A DNA stretch of 64,000 nt from Hyphomicrobium sp. (GTDB taxonomy: Bacteria; Pseudomonadota; Alphaproteobacteria; Rhizobiales; Hyphomicrobiaceae). The DNA lies in assembly GCF_019753045.1 (NCBI RefSeq), contig NZ_JAIELN010000005.1, forward strand, positions 186,001-250,000. The letters are read 5' to 3'. The notes under the pieces were generated by a model. That model did no database searches. It worked only from the letters and a program-made list of their open reading frames with translations, and had not been told where the DNA came from. Shown one piece after another: positions 17,790 through 25,246 of this stretch (positions are counted from its first letter, which is position 1; each line of letters starts with the position of its first letter). The translations under genes and the position numbers were made by a program.

Positions 17790-18458
17790 ATGGCTGCCCT
17801 GCTCGCGAAGACGGCTTGTGCGGTGGCCGTTGGTCTTGCCGCCGTTCTCACAGCAAACCCGTCACTCGCCGATCCCGCCGGCTCGAGCACAGCCCCGGCG
17901 GGCCAGAGGTTCGAGTACGGTCCCTATGGGTCGCCGAACAACTCGCCGGGCGGCGGTCAGGCGCTTCCGCAAAACAATGCCATCGATCCAGCCGGTAACG
18001 ACGGCGGCGGCGCAGCCGAAAGGCCGTCAACTGACGATCAGAGCCAGGCACCCGCTTACCGGGATGACTATCGGGGCGACAACCGGGACGACGGGCGCGG
18101 AAATGCTCAACCGGGCGCAGACGACAACGATGATGTTGACGGTCCGCCAGTCGATGCCGCCGGACCTCCGCCGGGTGACTACGATCGCGGGCTACCTCGC
18201 GTTGAAGTTCGCGCCAGTGCCCCCGACAGCAACGTTCCCTACGAAATCCGCGAACACGATGCACGAAGTGCGGCCATCAAAGCGTGGCGCAGCAAGGTCG
18301 CGGGTCGCTTCGGCCCCGAGTTCGCCCATTGGCGCACCGCCGCCGACAAACACGTCGACTGCAGGCCCGACGCCCGCGAAGGTCTCGTCTGCATCGCGAG
18401 CGGGCTGCCTGTGCGCGGATTTGACCGGTACGGACGATGGCACCGCGAAGGCCAATAG
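17790..18458 (+). CDS. hypothetical secreted protein, low-complexity linker
   Basis: A 222-aa product beginning MAALLAKTACAVAVGLAAVL, a signal peptide cleaved around ADPA. Residues about 35-135 are low-complexity, rich in Pro, Gly, Asp and Arg (for example DDYRGDNRDDGRG). A conserved-looking C-terminal domain of about 65 residues follows: AIKAWRSKVAGRFGPEFAHW, then two cysteines (VDCRPD, VCIASG). That cysteine-pair module resembles the short C-terminal domains of several alphaproteobacterial secreted proteins. No function can be given. The overlapping longer ORF (17599) is a shadow. Confidence 0.65.
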   Translation: MAALLAKTACAVAVGLAAVLTANPSLADPAGSSTAPAGQRFEYGPYGSPNNSPGGGQALPQNNAIDPAGNDGGGAAERPSTDDQSQAPAYRDDYRGDNRDDGRGNAQPGADDNDDVDGPPVDAAGPPPGDYDRGLPRVEVRASAPDSNVPYEIREHDARSAAIKAWRSKVAGRFGPEFAHWRTAADKHVDCRPDAREGLVCIASGLPVRGFDRYGRWHREGQ

Positions 18459-18627
18459 GAGGCTCTCGCGATCGCTTCACTGCGGCCGCCAACGATCTCT
18501 GGTGATTATCTCCGTCGATCATCTCTGTTGATTTTGGGGCTCCTTTTTGCCATCAGCCGCAGAGGTCGAGCCGCGCTCCCCGTGGGCCGCTCTCCCCGGT
18601 CGATTGGCGCAGATGGGAAATCACAAC

Positions 18628-19509
18628 ATGGCGAAGGTTGCGTGGCTCGGGCTCGGTGTCATGGGCTATCCCATGGCGGGTTATCTGAAAACGCGCGGCG
18701 GCCACGACGTTGTCGTTTACAATCGGACGTCTGCCAAGGCCGAGAAGTGGAAAGAGCAGTTCGGCGGAACCGTCGCGGCAACGCCTGCGGAAGCGGCGCG
18801 CGGCTGCGATGCCGTATTCGCCTGCGTCGGCAACGACGACGACGTGCGGAGCGTCACGATCGGGCCGGACGGCGCGTTCTCAACCATGCGGCCCGGCGCG
18901 ATCTACATCGATCACACGACGGCTTCGGCGAAGGTCGCGCGCGAATTGTCGGAGATCGCGGACACGAGGGGTTTCAAATTTCTCGATTGTCCGGTTTCGG
19001 GTGGACAGTCGGGCGCGGAGAACGGAACGCTGACAGTGATGGCGGGCGGCGACGCGAGCGCCTTCACCACCGCCGAGCCCTTGATCAGGAATTTCGCACG
19101 CAGCATTCGGCTTCTCGGCCCTTCGGGATCGGGACAGCTCGCCAAGATGGCAAATCAGATCGCGATTGCGGGCCTCGTGCAGGGGTTGGCCGAATCCATT
19201 CATTTCGCGGAATGTGCGGGGCTCGACATCAAAGCGTTGATCGAAACGATCTCGAAAGGCGCGGCGCAGTCCTGGCAGATGGATAATCGCTGGCAGACGA
19301 TGCACGCCCGCAAGTTCGACTTCGGCTTTGCCGTCGACTGGATGCGCAAGGATCTCGCGATCTGCTTCGACGAGGCTCAGTCGAACGGCGCCGATCTGAC
19401 GGTTACGAAACTCGTCGATCGATTTTACGCCGAGGTTCAGGAACTCGGCGGACGCCGCTGGGATACGTCGAGCCTTATCGCCCGGCTCGACGCGAAGAAA
19501 GAAACTTGA
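18628..19509 (+). CDS. NAD(P)-dependent beta-hydroxyacid dehydrogenase
   Basis: A 293-aa member of the 3-hydroxyisobutyrate dehydrogenase / tartronate semialdehyde reductase family. The Rossmann motif LGLGVMGYPMAGYL opens the protein, followed by DHTTAS, the substrate loop DCPVSGGQSGAENGTL and the catalytic Lys in GQLAKMANQIAIAG (about residue 171). The exact substrate cannot be assigned. The start at MAKVAWLG (18628) is chosen because the N terminus then matches the family; MGNHN at 18613 is possible. Two structured palindromes lie in its 3' gap. Confidence 0.88.
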   Translation: MAKVAWLGLGVMGYPMAGYLKTRGGHDVVVYNRTSAKAEKWKEQFGGTVAATPAEAARGCDAVFACVGNDDDVRSVTIGPDGAFSTMRPGAIYIDHTTASAKVARELSEIADTRGFKFLDCPVSGGQSGAENGTLTVMAGGDASAFTTAEPLIRNFARSIRLLGPSGSGQLAKMANQIAIAGLVQGLAESIHFAECAGLDIKALIETISKGAAQSWQMDNRWQTMHARKFDFGFAVDWMRKDLAICFDEAQSNGADLTVTKLVDRFYAEVQELGGRRWDTSSLIARLDAKKET

Positions 19510-19524
19510 GAAAAGTTTTTGTTT

Positions 19525-19560
19525 GCCGCGTGCGACTCCCCTCCGGGGAGCCGGCCGCAC
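19525..19560. repeat. structured palindrome family, copy A (right arm truncated)
   Basis: GCCGCGTGCG, A, CTCCCC-TCC-GGGGAG, CCGGC, CGCAC. It shows the family plan seen in copies B-F: outer stem, unpaired A, 15-nt inner hairpin, unpaired CCGGC, outer stem. Its right outer arm is cut to five bases, so only a 5-bp outer stem forms. It lies 16 bp after a stop codon, in a convergent gap. Confidence 0.85.
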
Positions 19561-19574
19561 AAGAGGCTTGGTCG

Positions 19575-19613
19575 CCGCGTGCGACTCCCCTCCGGGGAGC
19601 CGGCCGCACGCGG
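19575..19613. repeat. structured palindrome family, copy B
   Basis: CCGCGTGCG, A, CTCCCC-TCC-GGGGAG, CCGGC, CGCACGCGG. The 9-bp outer stem and 6-bp inner stem are perfect. It is a near-exact direct copy of A, ends one base before the stop codon of the facing Lrp gene, and is therefore within the 3' ends of two convergent transcripts. Confidence 0.9.
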
Positions 19614-19614
19614 A

Positions 19615-20115
19615 TTATGCTTCCGCCCGCTCGCTCTTCGACGAGCGTTCGGTGATCGCGAACTGCAGCGGCAATGCGGTCGTGTACTTGATCTGCTCCA
19701 TCGCAAAAGCAGATGAGACCTTGGCGATGTCGACGCGCGAAATGAGCTTCTTATAGAAAGCGTCGTAGGCGGCGATGTCGGGGACCGCGACGCGGAGCAG
19801 ATAATCGATGTCGCCCGACATGCGGTAGAATTCGACGACCTCGGGAAATTCTGCGACGGCTTCGTGGAACTTCTCGAGCCACGTGAGCGAATGCTTATCC
19901 GTTTTAATGGAGACGAACACCATCACTCCCGCGTTCACCTGATGCGCGTCCAGGATCGCAACGCGGCGTTGGATAACGCCCGATTCCTCAAGTTTTTGAA
20001 CGCGGCGCCAGCACGGTGTGGTCGATAGCCCGACCTCCTTGCCGATGTCGGCTACCGGGCGAGTACAGTCCTGCTGAAGAATTCGCAGGATCTTGACGTC
20101 CATTTCGTCCAACAT
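19615..20115 (-). CDS. Lrp/AsnC family transcriptional regulator
   Basis: A 166-aa protein. The N-terminal winged helix-turn-helix (MDVKILRILQQDCTRPVADI, then GLSTTPCWRRVQKLEE) is followed by a RAM/ACT-like effector domain (about residues 65-150) with MSGDIDYLLRVAVPDIAAYD. These proteins form octamer-type discs and respond to amino acids. The upstream gap (20116-20309) is strikingly AT-rich (TTTGAAATTAATATTTTCTA), suited to autoregulatory Lrp sites. The gene adjacent on the 3' side encodes a beta-hydroxyacid dehydrogenase, but convergent orientation gives no evidence of control. Confidence 0.93.
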   Translation of the reverse strand: MLDEMDVKILRILQQDCTRPVADIGKEVGLSTTPCWRRVQKLEESGVIQRRVAILDAHQVNAGVMVFVSIKTDKHSLTWLEKFHEAVAEFPEVVEFYRMSGDIDYLLRVAVPDIAAYDAFYKKLISRVDIAKVSSAFAMEQIKYTTALPLQFAITERSSKSERAEA

Positions 20116-20309
20116 TCGGCCGCCCTTCGATCAAGAAACATGATTTTGCGTAATCTGCGATTTTGAAATTAATATTTTCTAATTTGCCGGTGTCAATGAG
20201 AGCATTAGCATTTTTTTTCGTTTGAACGACATTCTACCTTGATCGGGCAAGGTGTCTCCCACATGTATGGGCCTTCCCCCTTGGCAATAACGGTTCTTGG
20301 ATTCTCACC

Positions 20310-20750
20310 ATGCCCCCCATCAGGCCCATCTCTGACAGCGTCGCCATAAGCGGTTGGCTGGATGAAGAGGACTTTGCGGAGGTCAAGTCGCTTGGCTTCG
20401 ACAAAGTGATCAACTTCCGCCCGGACAACGAGGCTCGCGATCAGATTCCGAGCACTGAAGCCGAAGCCGCCGCCCACCGCTCGGGCCTCGACTACGTGCA
20501 GATCCCGGTCACGCGACAGGACCTCTTCAAGGACGACATCGTCGCCCTCGCTGCGAAGGAATTCGCATCGGGCGGGCGCACGCTCGCCTATTGCGCGTCC
20601 GGCCAACGAGCCGCCATTGTCTGGGCTGCTGCGACGGCGCGATCTCATCCCGTCGACGAAGTTCTTTCCACGGTTGGGGCCGGCGGCTTCGACCTCCGGC
20701 TCATCCGCGACGATCTCGAGGCGCAGGCCCATCGCGGGGAAGCCTCTTAA
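20310..20750 (+). CDS. TIGR01244 / BLH-phosphatase-like protein
   Basis: A 146-aa protein with the beta-lactamase-hydrolase-like phosphatase fold (DUF442): ISGWLDEEDFAEVKSLGFDKV, then VINFRPDNEA and the catalytic loop YCASGQRAAIVW, a C-x5-R motif like that of dual-specificity phosphatases and TIGR01244 sulfur transferases. In other proteobacteria a similar domain is fused to the persulfide dioxygenase Blh; here it stands alone. Whether it acts as a phosphatase or in sulfide metabolism is open. A structured palindrome (copy C) starts 3 bp after the stop. Confidence 0.82.
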   Translation: MPPIRPISDSVAISGWLDEEDFAEVKSLGFDKVINFRPDNEARDQIPSTEAEAAAHRSGLDYVQIPVTRQDLFKDDIVALAAKEFASGGRTLAYCASGQRAAIVWAAATARSHPVDEVLSTVGAGGFDLRLIRDDLEAQAHRGEAS

Positions 20751-20753
20751 GTT

Positions 20754-20794
20754 GCGCTCGGCGACTCTCCTTCGGAGAGCCGGCCACCGAGCGC
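20754..20794. repeat. structured palindrome family, copy C
   Basis: GCGCTCGGCG, A, CTCTCC-TTC-GGAGAG, CCGGC, CACCGAGCGC. It has the same plan as the other copies, with different bases in both stems: inner CTCTCC/GGAGAG and outer GCGCTCGG/CCGAGCGC, with one mismatch near the bulge. It fills the 50-bp gap between convergent genes, starting just after one stop and ending 7 bp before the other. Confidence 0.88.
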
Positions 20795-20800
20795 GAGAAC

Positions 20801-21418
20801 TCAGGCCTGAGCGCTCGGCCTAGACGAGACCTCGCGATACCATCGCATCGCATTGCCGAAGTCGTCCGGCCGGCCGAGGCGCGCCGGCTTCATGAAGTCG
20901 ATGGCGACGAGCGCCGTTATGTCGGCAATCGAGTAGGTGTCGCCTGCCAAAAAGGGGCTTTCGGCCAGACGCGCGTCGATGCGCGTCAGTTCGTGCGCGA
21001 CCTTTTCCTTGTTGGCTTCACCCCACGCCGCGACTTGCGGCACCTCGAGATGCGCCATCTTGGGGTGCAAATGCCTGAAGACGGCAAAAACCGCATTGAA
21101 TAATCCGATCTCGATACGCCTGTTCCACATCTCCACCTCGGCTTTGCCGACGGGGCCGATGCCGAACAGCGCCGGTTCCGGCGAGATCTCTTCGAAATAG
21201 CGGCAGATGGCGACGGTCTCGGAGATCGCGCGGCCATCATCGAGAATGAGGACCGGCACGCGAGCCCAGGGATTGAGCTTCGCGAAGTCGCCTGTCTTCA
21301 AATCGTCCGTCATCATGTTCAGTTCTTCGCGAGGGACCTCAATTCCCTTTTCGGCAAGGAAGATATTCACGCGTCTTGGACTTGGCGCTGCATGTGTTTC
21401 GATGATCCGCAACTTCAT
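20801..21418 (-). CDS. glutathione S-transferase
   Basis: A 205-aa GST with an N-terminal thioredoxin-like domain (MKLRIIETHAAPSPRRVNIFLAEKG; NPWARVPVLILDDG; the glutathione-contacting ISETVAICRY) and a C-terminal all-helical domain with the DITALVAIDF structural motif. Ser or Tyr catalytic assignment is unclear (APSPRR). The start codon overlaps the stop of the upstream nuclease gene as TAATG, so the two are translationally coupled. Substrate unknown. Confidence 0.9.
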   Translation of the reverse strand: MKLRIIETHAAPSPRRVNIFLAEKGIEVPREELNMMTDDLKTGDFAKLNPWARVPVLILDDGRAISETVAICRYFEEISPEPALFGIGPVGKAEVEMWNRRIEIGLFNAVFAVFRHLHPKMAHLEVPQVAAWGEANKEKVAHELTRIDARLAESPFLAGDTYSIADITALVAIDFMKPARLGRPDDFGNAMRWYREVSSRPSAQA

Positions 21419-22008
21419 TACCTCGTGTCTTCAGAATTGTGCCGCGCACGCCACTTTTGCGGCTCTTCGAATTCGCCGGACCAGACGCCGCGTCGCGATG
21501 ACCTGGCATCGGCTTCATCTTCAGCATAGCCGCCATAGGCGACCGCCATGCCTGCCTGGACCATGGCGGCATTGATGTCGCGACCGCCAGCAGTGCAGCG
21601 CGCGAGAAGCCGGCCGTACCGATCTCGTTCGCGGACATCGCATGAGACTATCTCGCCGCCGATTGCGCGGGCGAGTTCGAGCTTCGCCTCGTCTCCGCAG
21701 TTCCATGTCTGATCGCCGCGCGAACACGTCTGGCGGCCTTCGGGCGCATCTATTCCCAGAAGCCGCACTTCGTTTCCACCTACGAACAGGCTGTCGCCAT
21801 CGATTGGCCGGGCGGCGCCGCTGATGCTGGCTGGGAACGGTTCGTTCTGTGCCCGGCGGACGCGCCAATGGTCGCGGCCCACAAAAATGGCTGCCGCCGC
21901 CAGCGTTAACATCAATACGAGCCTTACATAAGCCCGCCGGGGCCTTACATAGGCGTATCTTCGGCGTCTCTGAGACGAGCGCCATTGCTTCGGCGGTATG
22001 GGTTGCAT
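21418..22008 (-). CDS. thermonuclease (SNase-like) family protein
   Basis: A 196-aa protein with an N-terminal membrane segment after an Arg-rich stretch (VRLVLMLTLAAAAIFVG, about residues 29-45), then an SNase domain: DGDSLFVGGNEVRLLGIDAPEG, QTCSRGDQTWNCG, and CDVRERDRYGRLLARC, including the Arg and Asp/Glu residues of staphylococcal-nuclease active sites. It is likely tethered to the inner membrane and facing the periplasm. A stop/start overlap with the downstream GST indicates a two-gene operon, an unobvious pairing. Confidence 0.87.
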   Translation of the reverse strand: MQPIPPKQWRSSQRRRRYAYVRPRRAYVRLVLMLTLAAAAIFVGRDHWRVRRAQNEPFPASISGAARPIDGDSLFVGGNEVRLLGIDAPEGRQTCSRGDQTWNCGDEAKLELARAIGGEIVSCDVRERDRYGRLLARCTAGGRDINAAMVQAGMAVAYGGYAEDEADARSSRRGVWSGEFEEPQKWRARHNSEDTR

Positions 22009-22129
22009 AACAAACCCCTCAACCAGTTCGGCGAGACTTTAAGTCTTGCTTTAACAAATTGACGCCAATTTACAGGCGTTGCGCGGGCACACCCCCGTAC
22101 GACCCCATCTATAGGACGCGGCTCGCGGT

Positions 22130-23764
22130 ATGGACGATAACGCCTACAGCGTCGAACCGGCAGCTGAAATGCCAGCTCGCCCGGCACGACGAGGCCGTTC
22201 TCGGGATGATCTCAAATCATTCCGGGATAAGCTGACTCACGGCACCGTCCATAAGCCGGAATTCGAGTACGAACTGCTCACGATGTTCGCGCGCAACGAG
22301 ACCAGCGCGCCGTTCGCGATGCCGGCCCTTTGCTTCATCTTCTACATCACGTCGATGTTCTGGGCGTCGTTCACCGAAGCGACGACTTGGATCGCCATCG
22401 TTTCCATCTCCCGCGTCTACATGCTGGACCAGTGCCGGCGGTTGCTTTCAATTCCCCGCACAGAAGTCAACGTCGGCCAGTGGCGCCGCCATTTCAACCG
22501 CATCGAACTCGTCAACGGATTCGCGCTGGCGGCTTTCGCACTCATCGGCATCTCGATCCACAATACCGAGAGCGCGTCGCCAGCGACATTCTCATCGCAT
22601 GTCTTCATTTTCGCGACGTTGATGGTTGTGCTCGCCATCCGCATGACGTTCGCGTCGACACTTCCTCGGCTTTTCCTCGCGGGCACCGTTCCCATGACGG
22701 TCGCGGTCGCCGGCCGACTGTTCTCGCTTGGCGATCCGTTCTATTTCGCGCTCGCCTCGATGGCCATCGGCATCCATGTGTTCTTCGTCTATCTCGCGCG
22801 CGGCTTGCACTCGACAGCGCTCGCCATGGTGGAGTTCCGCGCCGAGAAGGACAACCTGATCTCGGAACTCGAAGAAGCGAGCGCCATTTCGGACGAAGCA
22901 CGCCGCCGCGCCGAGGCTGCCAACAAAGCCAAATCGCGCTTTCTGGCGACCATGAGCCATGAGCTTCGCACGCCGCTCAATGCGATCATGGGTTTTTCCG
23001 AAGTCATGGAAAAAGAGCTGCTCGGACCGATCGGCAACGACATTTACCGGGACTATGCGCGCAACATCTATCAGAGCGGCGATCACCTTCTCTGCATCAT
23101 CAACGAGATCCTCGACCTCTCGCGCATCGAGGCGGGCCGCTACGATCTGCACGAGGAAACGATGCGCCTCACGGACATCGCCGAGGATTGCCAGCGCCTC
23201 GTCAAGATCAAGGCCGATGCGAAAACCCTTTCGATCGTCGAAGACTTTGCCGCGGACTTGCCGCATATCTGGGCCGATCCGCGGGCCCTCCGTCAGATCT
23301 GTCTCAATCTGCTGTCGAACGCGTTGAAGTTCACGCCGAAGGGCGGACGCATCACGCTGATCGTGGGCCACACTCAGGATGGCGGGCAGTTTCTAACGGT
23401 CGCCGATACCGGCCCCGGCATTCCAAAGGAAGAGATTCCACGCGTTCTCCAGGCCTTCGGCCAGGGCTCGCTTGCGCATGAAACGGCCGAGGGCGGAACG
23501 GGTCTCGGGCTTCCGATCGTTCAGAACCTCATTCATTTACATGGCGGCACGTTCGATCTGCAGTCGGAATTGCGCAAGGGAACGGAAGTTACCGTGACGC
23601 TTCCGCCCCAGCGCGTGCTCCAGGCCATTGCGCCATTGCAGCCGCTTGGGCAGGAGCGTCACCGCGATCCCGCGCCGCGTCCGGCGCGTCAGCCCCGCAT
23701 GCGCATGACCCCAGCGGGCGTCCCCGATCAAGTCGCCTACCGAGTTGCGGGCGATGCACGATAG
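22130..23764 (+). CDS. membrane-bound sensor histidine kinase
   Basis: A 544-aa kinase. An N-terminal cytosolic stretch is followed by about six transmembrane helices (residues about 60-230, for example ALCFIFYITSMFWASF and TLMVVLAIRMTFA), with no recognisable periplasmic sensor domain. A short coiled-coil precedes the HisKA domain with the phospho-accepting His in FLATMSHELRTPLNAIMG. The HATPase domain has the N box (LLSNALKFTPKGG), G1 box (VADTGPGIP) and G2 box (GGTGLGLPIVQNL). It resembles the PleC/DivJ-type kinases of alphaproteobacteria. No response regulator is adjacent, so its partner is unknown. A Pro/Arg-rich tail ends the protein. Confidence 0.9.
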   Translation: MDDNAYSVEPAAEMPARPARRGRSRDDLKSFRDKLTHGTVHKPEFEYELLTMFARNETSAPFAMPALCFIFYITSMFWASFTEATTWIAIVSISRVYMLDQCRRLLSIPRTEVNVGQWRRHFNRIELVNGFALAAFALIGISIHNTESASPATFSSHVFIFATLMVVLAIRMTFASTLPRLFLAGTVPMTVAVAGRLFSLGDPFYFALASMAIGIHVFFVYLARGLHSTALAMVEFRAEKDNLISELEEASAISDEARRRAEAANKAKSRFLATMSHELRTPLNAIMGFSEVMEKELLGPIGNDIYRDYARNIYQSGDHLLCIINEILDLSRIEAGRYDLHEETMRLTDIAEDCQRLVKIKADAKTLSIVEDFAADLPHIWADPRALRQICLNLLSNALKFTPKGGRITLIVGHTQDGGQFLTVADTGPGIPKEEIPRVLQAFGQGSLAHETAEGGTGLGLPIVQNLIHLHGGTFDLQSELRKGTEVTVTLPPQRVLQAIAPLQPLGQERHRDPAPRPARQPRMRMTPAGVPDQVAYRVAGDAR

Positions 23765-23791
23765 TTGTTTTGCGTTTGAGGTTCGGCGTTG

Positions 23792-24484
23792 ATGCTCGGC
23801 ATTCTACTCATGGTCATTCTCGGTCTCGGCTCTCTTCTCGCCGCGACCCTTTTCGGCGGCGTGAAGCTCGATGCCGTTCCAGATTTGCCGATTGCCGCAA
23901 CGGTGATCGCGATACTCGTCGCCATCTATTTGGCGACGCTGCTCAATCATCGCGGCGAACGGCGGCTTGCTTTGTGGCCGACGCTCGCTGCTTGCATCTC
24001 GGGCGCCGTGCTCGTCGCGGGCGCGTTCAACAAGAACACGCCGCTGGTCATCGCGGACTTCTTCGCCGGAGCGACCGCTGCCGCAGATGCCCCCCCGACA
24101 AGGCGGGATGCATCTGCATCGGTGCGCATCCGCCGCAACGAGGACGGCACTTTTTTTGCCAATTCCGAAGTCAACGGACAAGCGATGACCATGCGGATCG
24201 ACAATGGGTCGGCGACGGTCGTGCTCCGGCAATCCGACGCCGAGAAGGCAGGCATCGATGTCAGCAATCTCGCTTTCGATACGCCTTTCAAAACCGCGAA
24301 CGGAACGAATTACCTCGCGCCCGTTCGATTGAAGTCGGTACGCATCGGCCCCTTGGCGATCGACGACGTCGAAGGGCTCGTCGCGCGGCCCGGAACCCTT
24401 AACGAAAACCTGCTCGGTACAAGTTTTTTAAGACGTTTGGCGTCTGTTGAACTCACCGGAAATTTTGCAACGCTTCGGCAGTAG
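23792..24484 (+). CDS. TIGR02281-type clan AA aspartic protease with DNG active site
   Basis: A 230-aa protein with three N-terminal membrane helices (about 5-25, 33-52, 62-80), a linker, and a C-terminal retropepsin-like domain (about 110-230). The active-site triad reads MRIDNGSATVVL (D137-N138-G139), where the family has D-T/S-G. The rest (SDAEKAGIDVS, TANGTNYLAPVRL, NLLGTSFLRRL) matches the family well. The Asn substitution could reduce or abolish proteolysis. It sits directly upstream of an intact paralogue, with 48 bp between them. Start ATG 23792 has GAGG upstream; the TTG one codon earlier is the track's choice. Confidence 0.82.
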   Translation: MLGILLMVILGLGSLLAATLFGGVKLDAVPDLPIAATVIAILVAIYLATLLNHRGERRLALWPTLAACISGAVLVAGAFNKNTPLVIADFFAGATAAADAPPTRRDASASVRIRRNEDGTFFANSEVNGQAMTMRIDNGSATVVLRQSDAEKAGIDVSNLAFDTPFKTANGTNYLAPVRLKSVRIGPLAIDDVEGLVARPGTLNENLLGTSFLRRLASVELTGNFATLRQ

Positions 24485-24532
24485 AGCGCCGATCACGATC
24501 TTGAACTGCTCTCTTGGACAGGGGCATCTGGA

Positions 24533-25108
24533 ATGTCATCGGCAACGGTCAGCCTCTTCGGGTCTTTTGCGCTCGCCGCTCTCGGAGCGGCAGGCCTCGC
24601 ATATACTCTGACGCATCCCGGCGTTCTCGTCTCGGCGTTCGATCATGCGAAGGCGACGACGGGTCTCTCCGCGCAGACAGCGGCCGGTCAAAGCGATGCC
24701 CCGGTTCTCGACGCCCAGGAAGCGACACGTGTTCAATCCGGCACCGTGACATTGCCCGCCGGTGACTATGGACATTTCCGGGCCGAGGCCGACATCAACG
24801 GGCGCGATATCGATGTGATGGTCGACACGGGCGCTTCCCTTGTCGCGCTGACTTACGAAGACGCGCGCCGGGCCGGCATTCTCGTGAAGCCCTCGGACTT
24901 CACCCACACGGCCCAGACGGCCAACGGAATCGCCCGAGTTGCGCCTGTCACAATTCCGCGCATCAGCATCGGCGACATTACGGTACGGAACGTGGCCGGA
25001 GTCGTGTCCGAGCGTGGCGCATCTGAACGGACGCTGCTCGGCATGTCGTTTCTAGGGCGGCTGTCCCGTGTCGAAATGCGCGGAGGAACGCTCGTGCTGC
25101 AAGAGTAA
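24533..25108 (+). CDS. TIGR02281-type clan AA aspartic protease
   Basis: A 191-aa single-pass protein: one N-terminal hydrophobic helix (VSLFGSFALAALGAAGLAYT), a spacer, and a retropepsin-like domain from about residue 70. The catalytic motif is intact, VMVDTGASLVALTYEDARRAGI (D98-T99-G100-A101), with TANGIARVAPVTIPRISIG and LLGMSFLGRLSRVEMRGGTL following, as in TIGR02281. The probable site of action is the periplasm. It is a tandem paralogue of the upstream DNG protein. Physiological substrates of this family are not known to me. Confidence 0.88.
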   Translation: MSSATVSLFGSFALAALGAAGLAYTLTHPGVLVSAFDHAKATTGLSAQTAAGQSDAPVLDAQEATRVQSGTVTLPAGDYGHFRAEADINGRDIDVMVDTGASLVALTYEDARRAGILVKPSDFTHTAQTANGIARVAPVTIPRISIGDITVRNVAGVVSERGASERTLLGMSFLGRLSRVEMRGGTLVLQE

Positions 25109-25246
25109 CTTTCCCCTTTGCCGCAATTTTACGCTCCACTATTCCACTATTCCGCCCTCAACATTGCTGATAGAGCGCAACCCGGAACCCCGCCCTGGTC
25201 GCAGTGCGTTAGGTTCCCCGAATGAATCACGTTCGAGGAGAGGCAT

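Noticed and set aside
19525-19613. CRISPR array (two near-identical units with a 14-bp gap)
   Set aside because: Only two units, a short gap instead of a spacer, each a hairpin; other copies elsewhere in the genome gaps show that this is a dispersed element.
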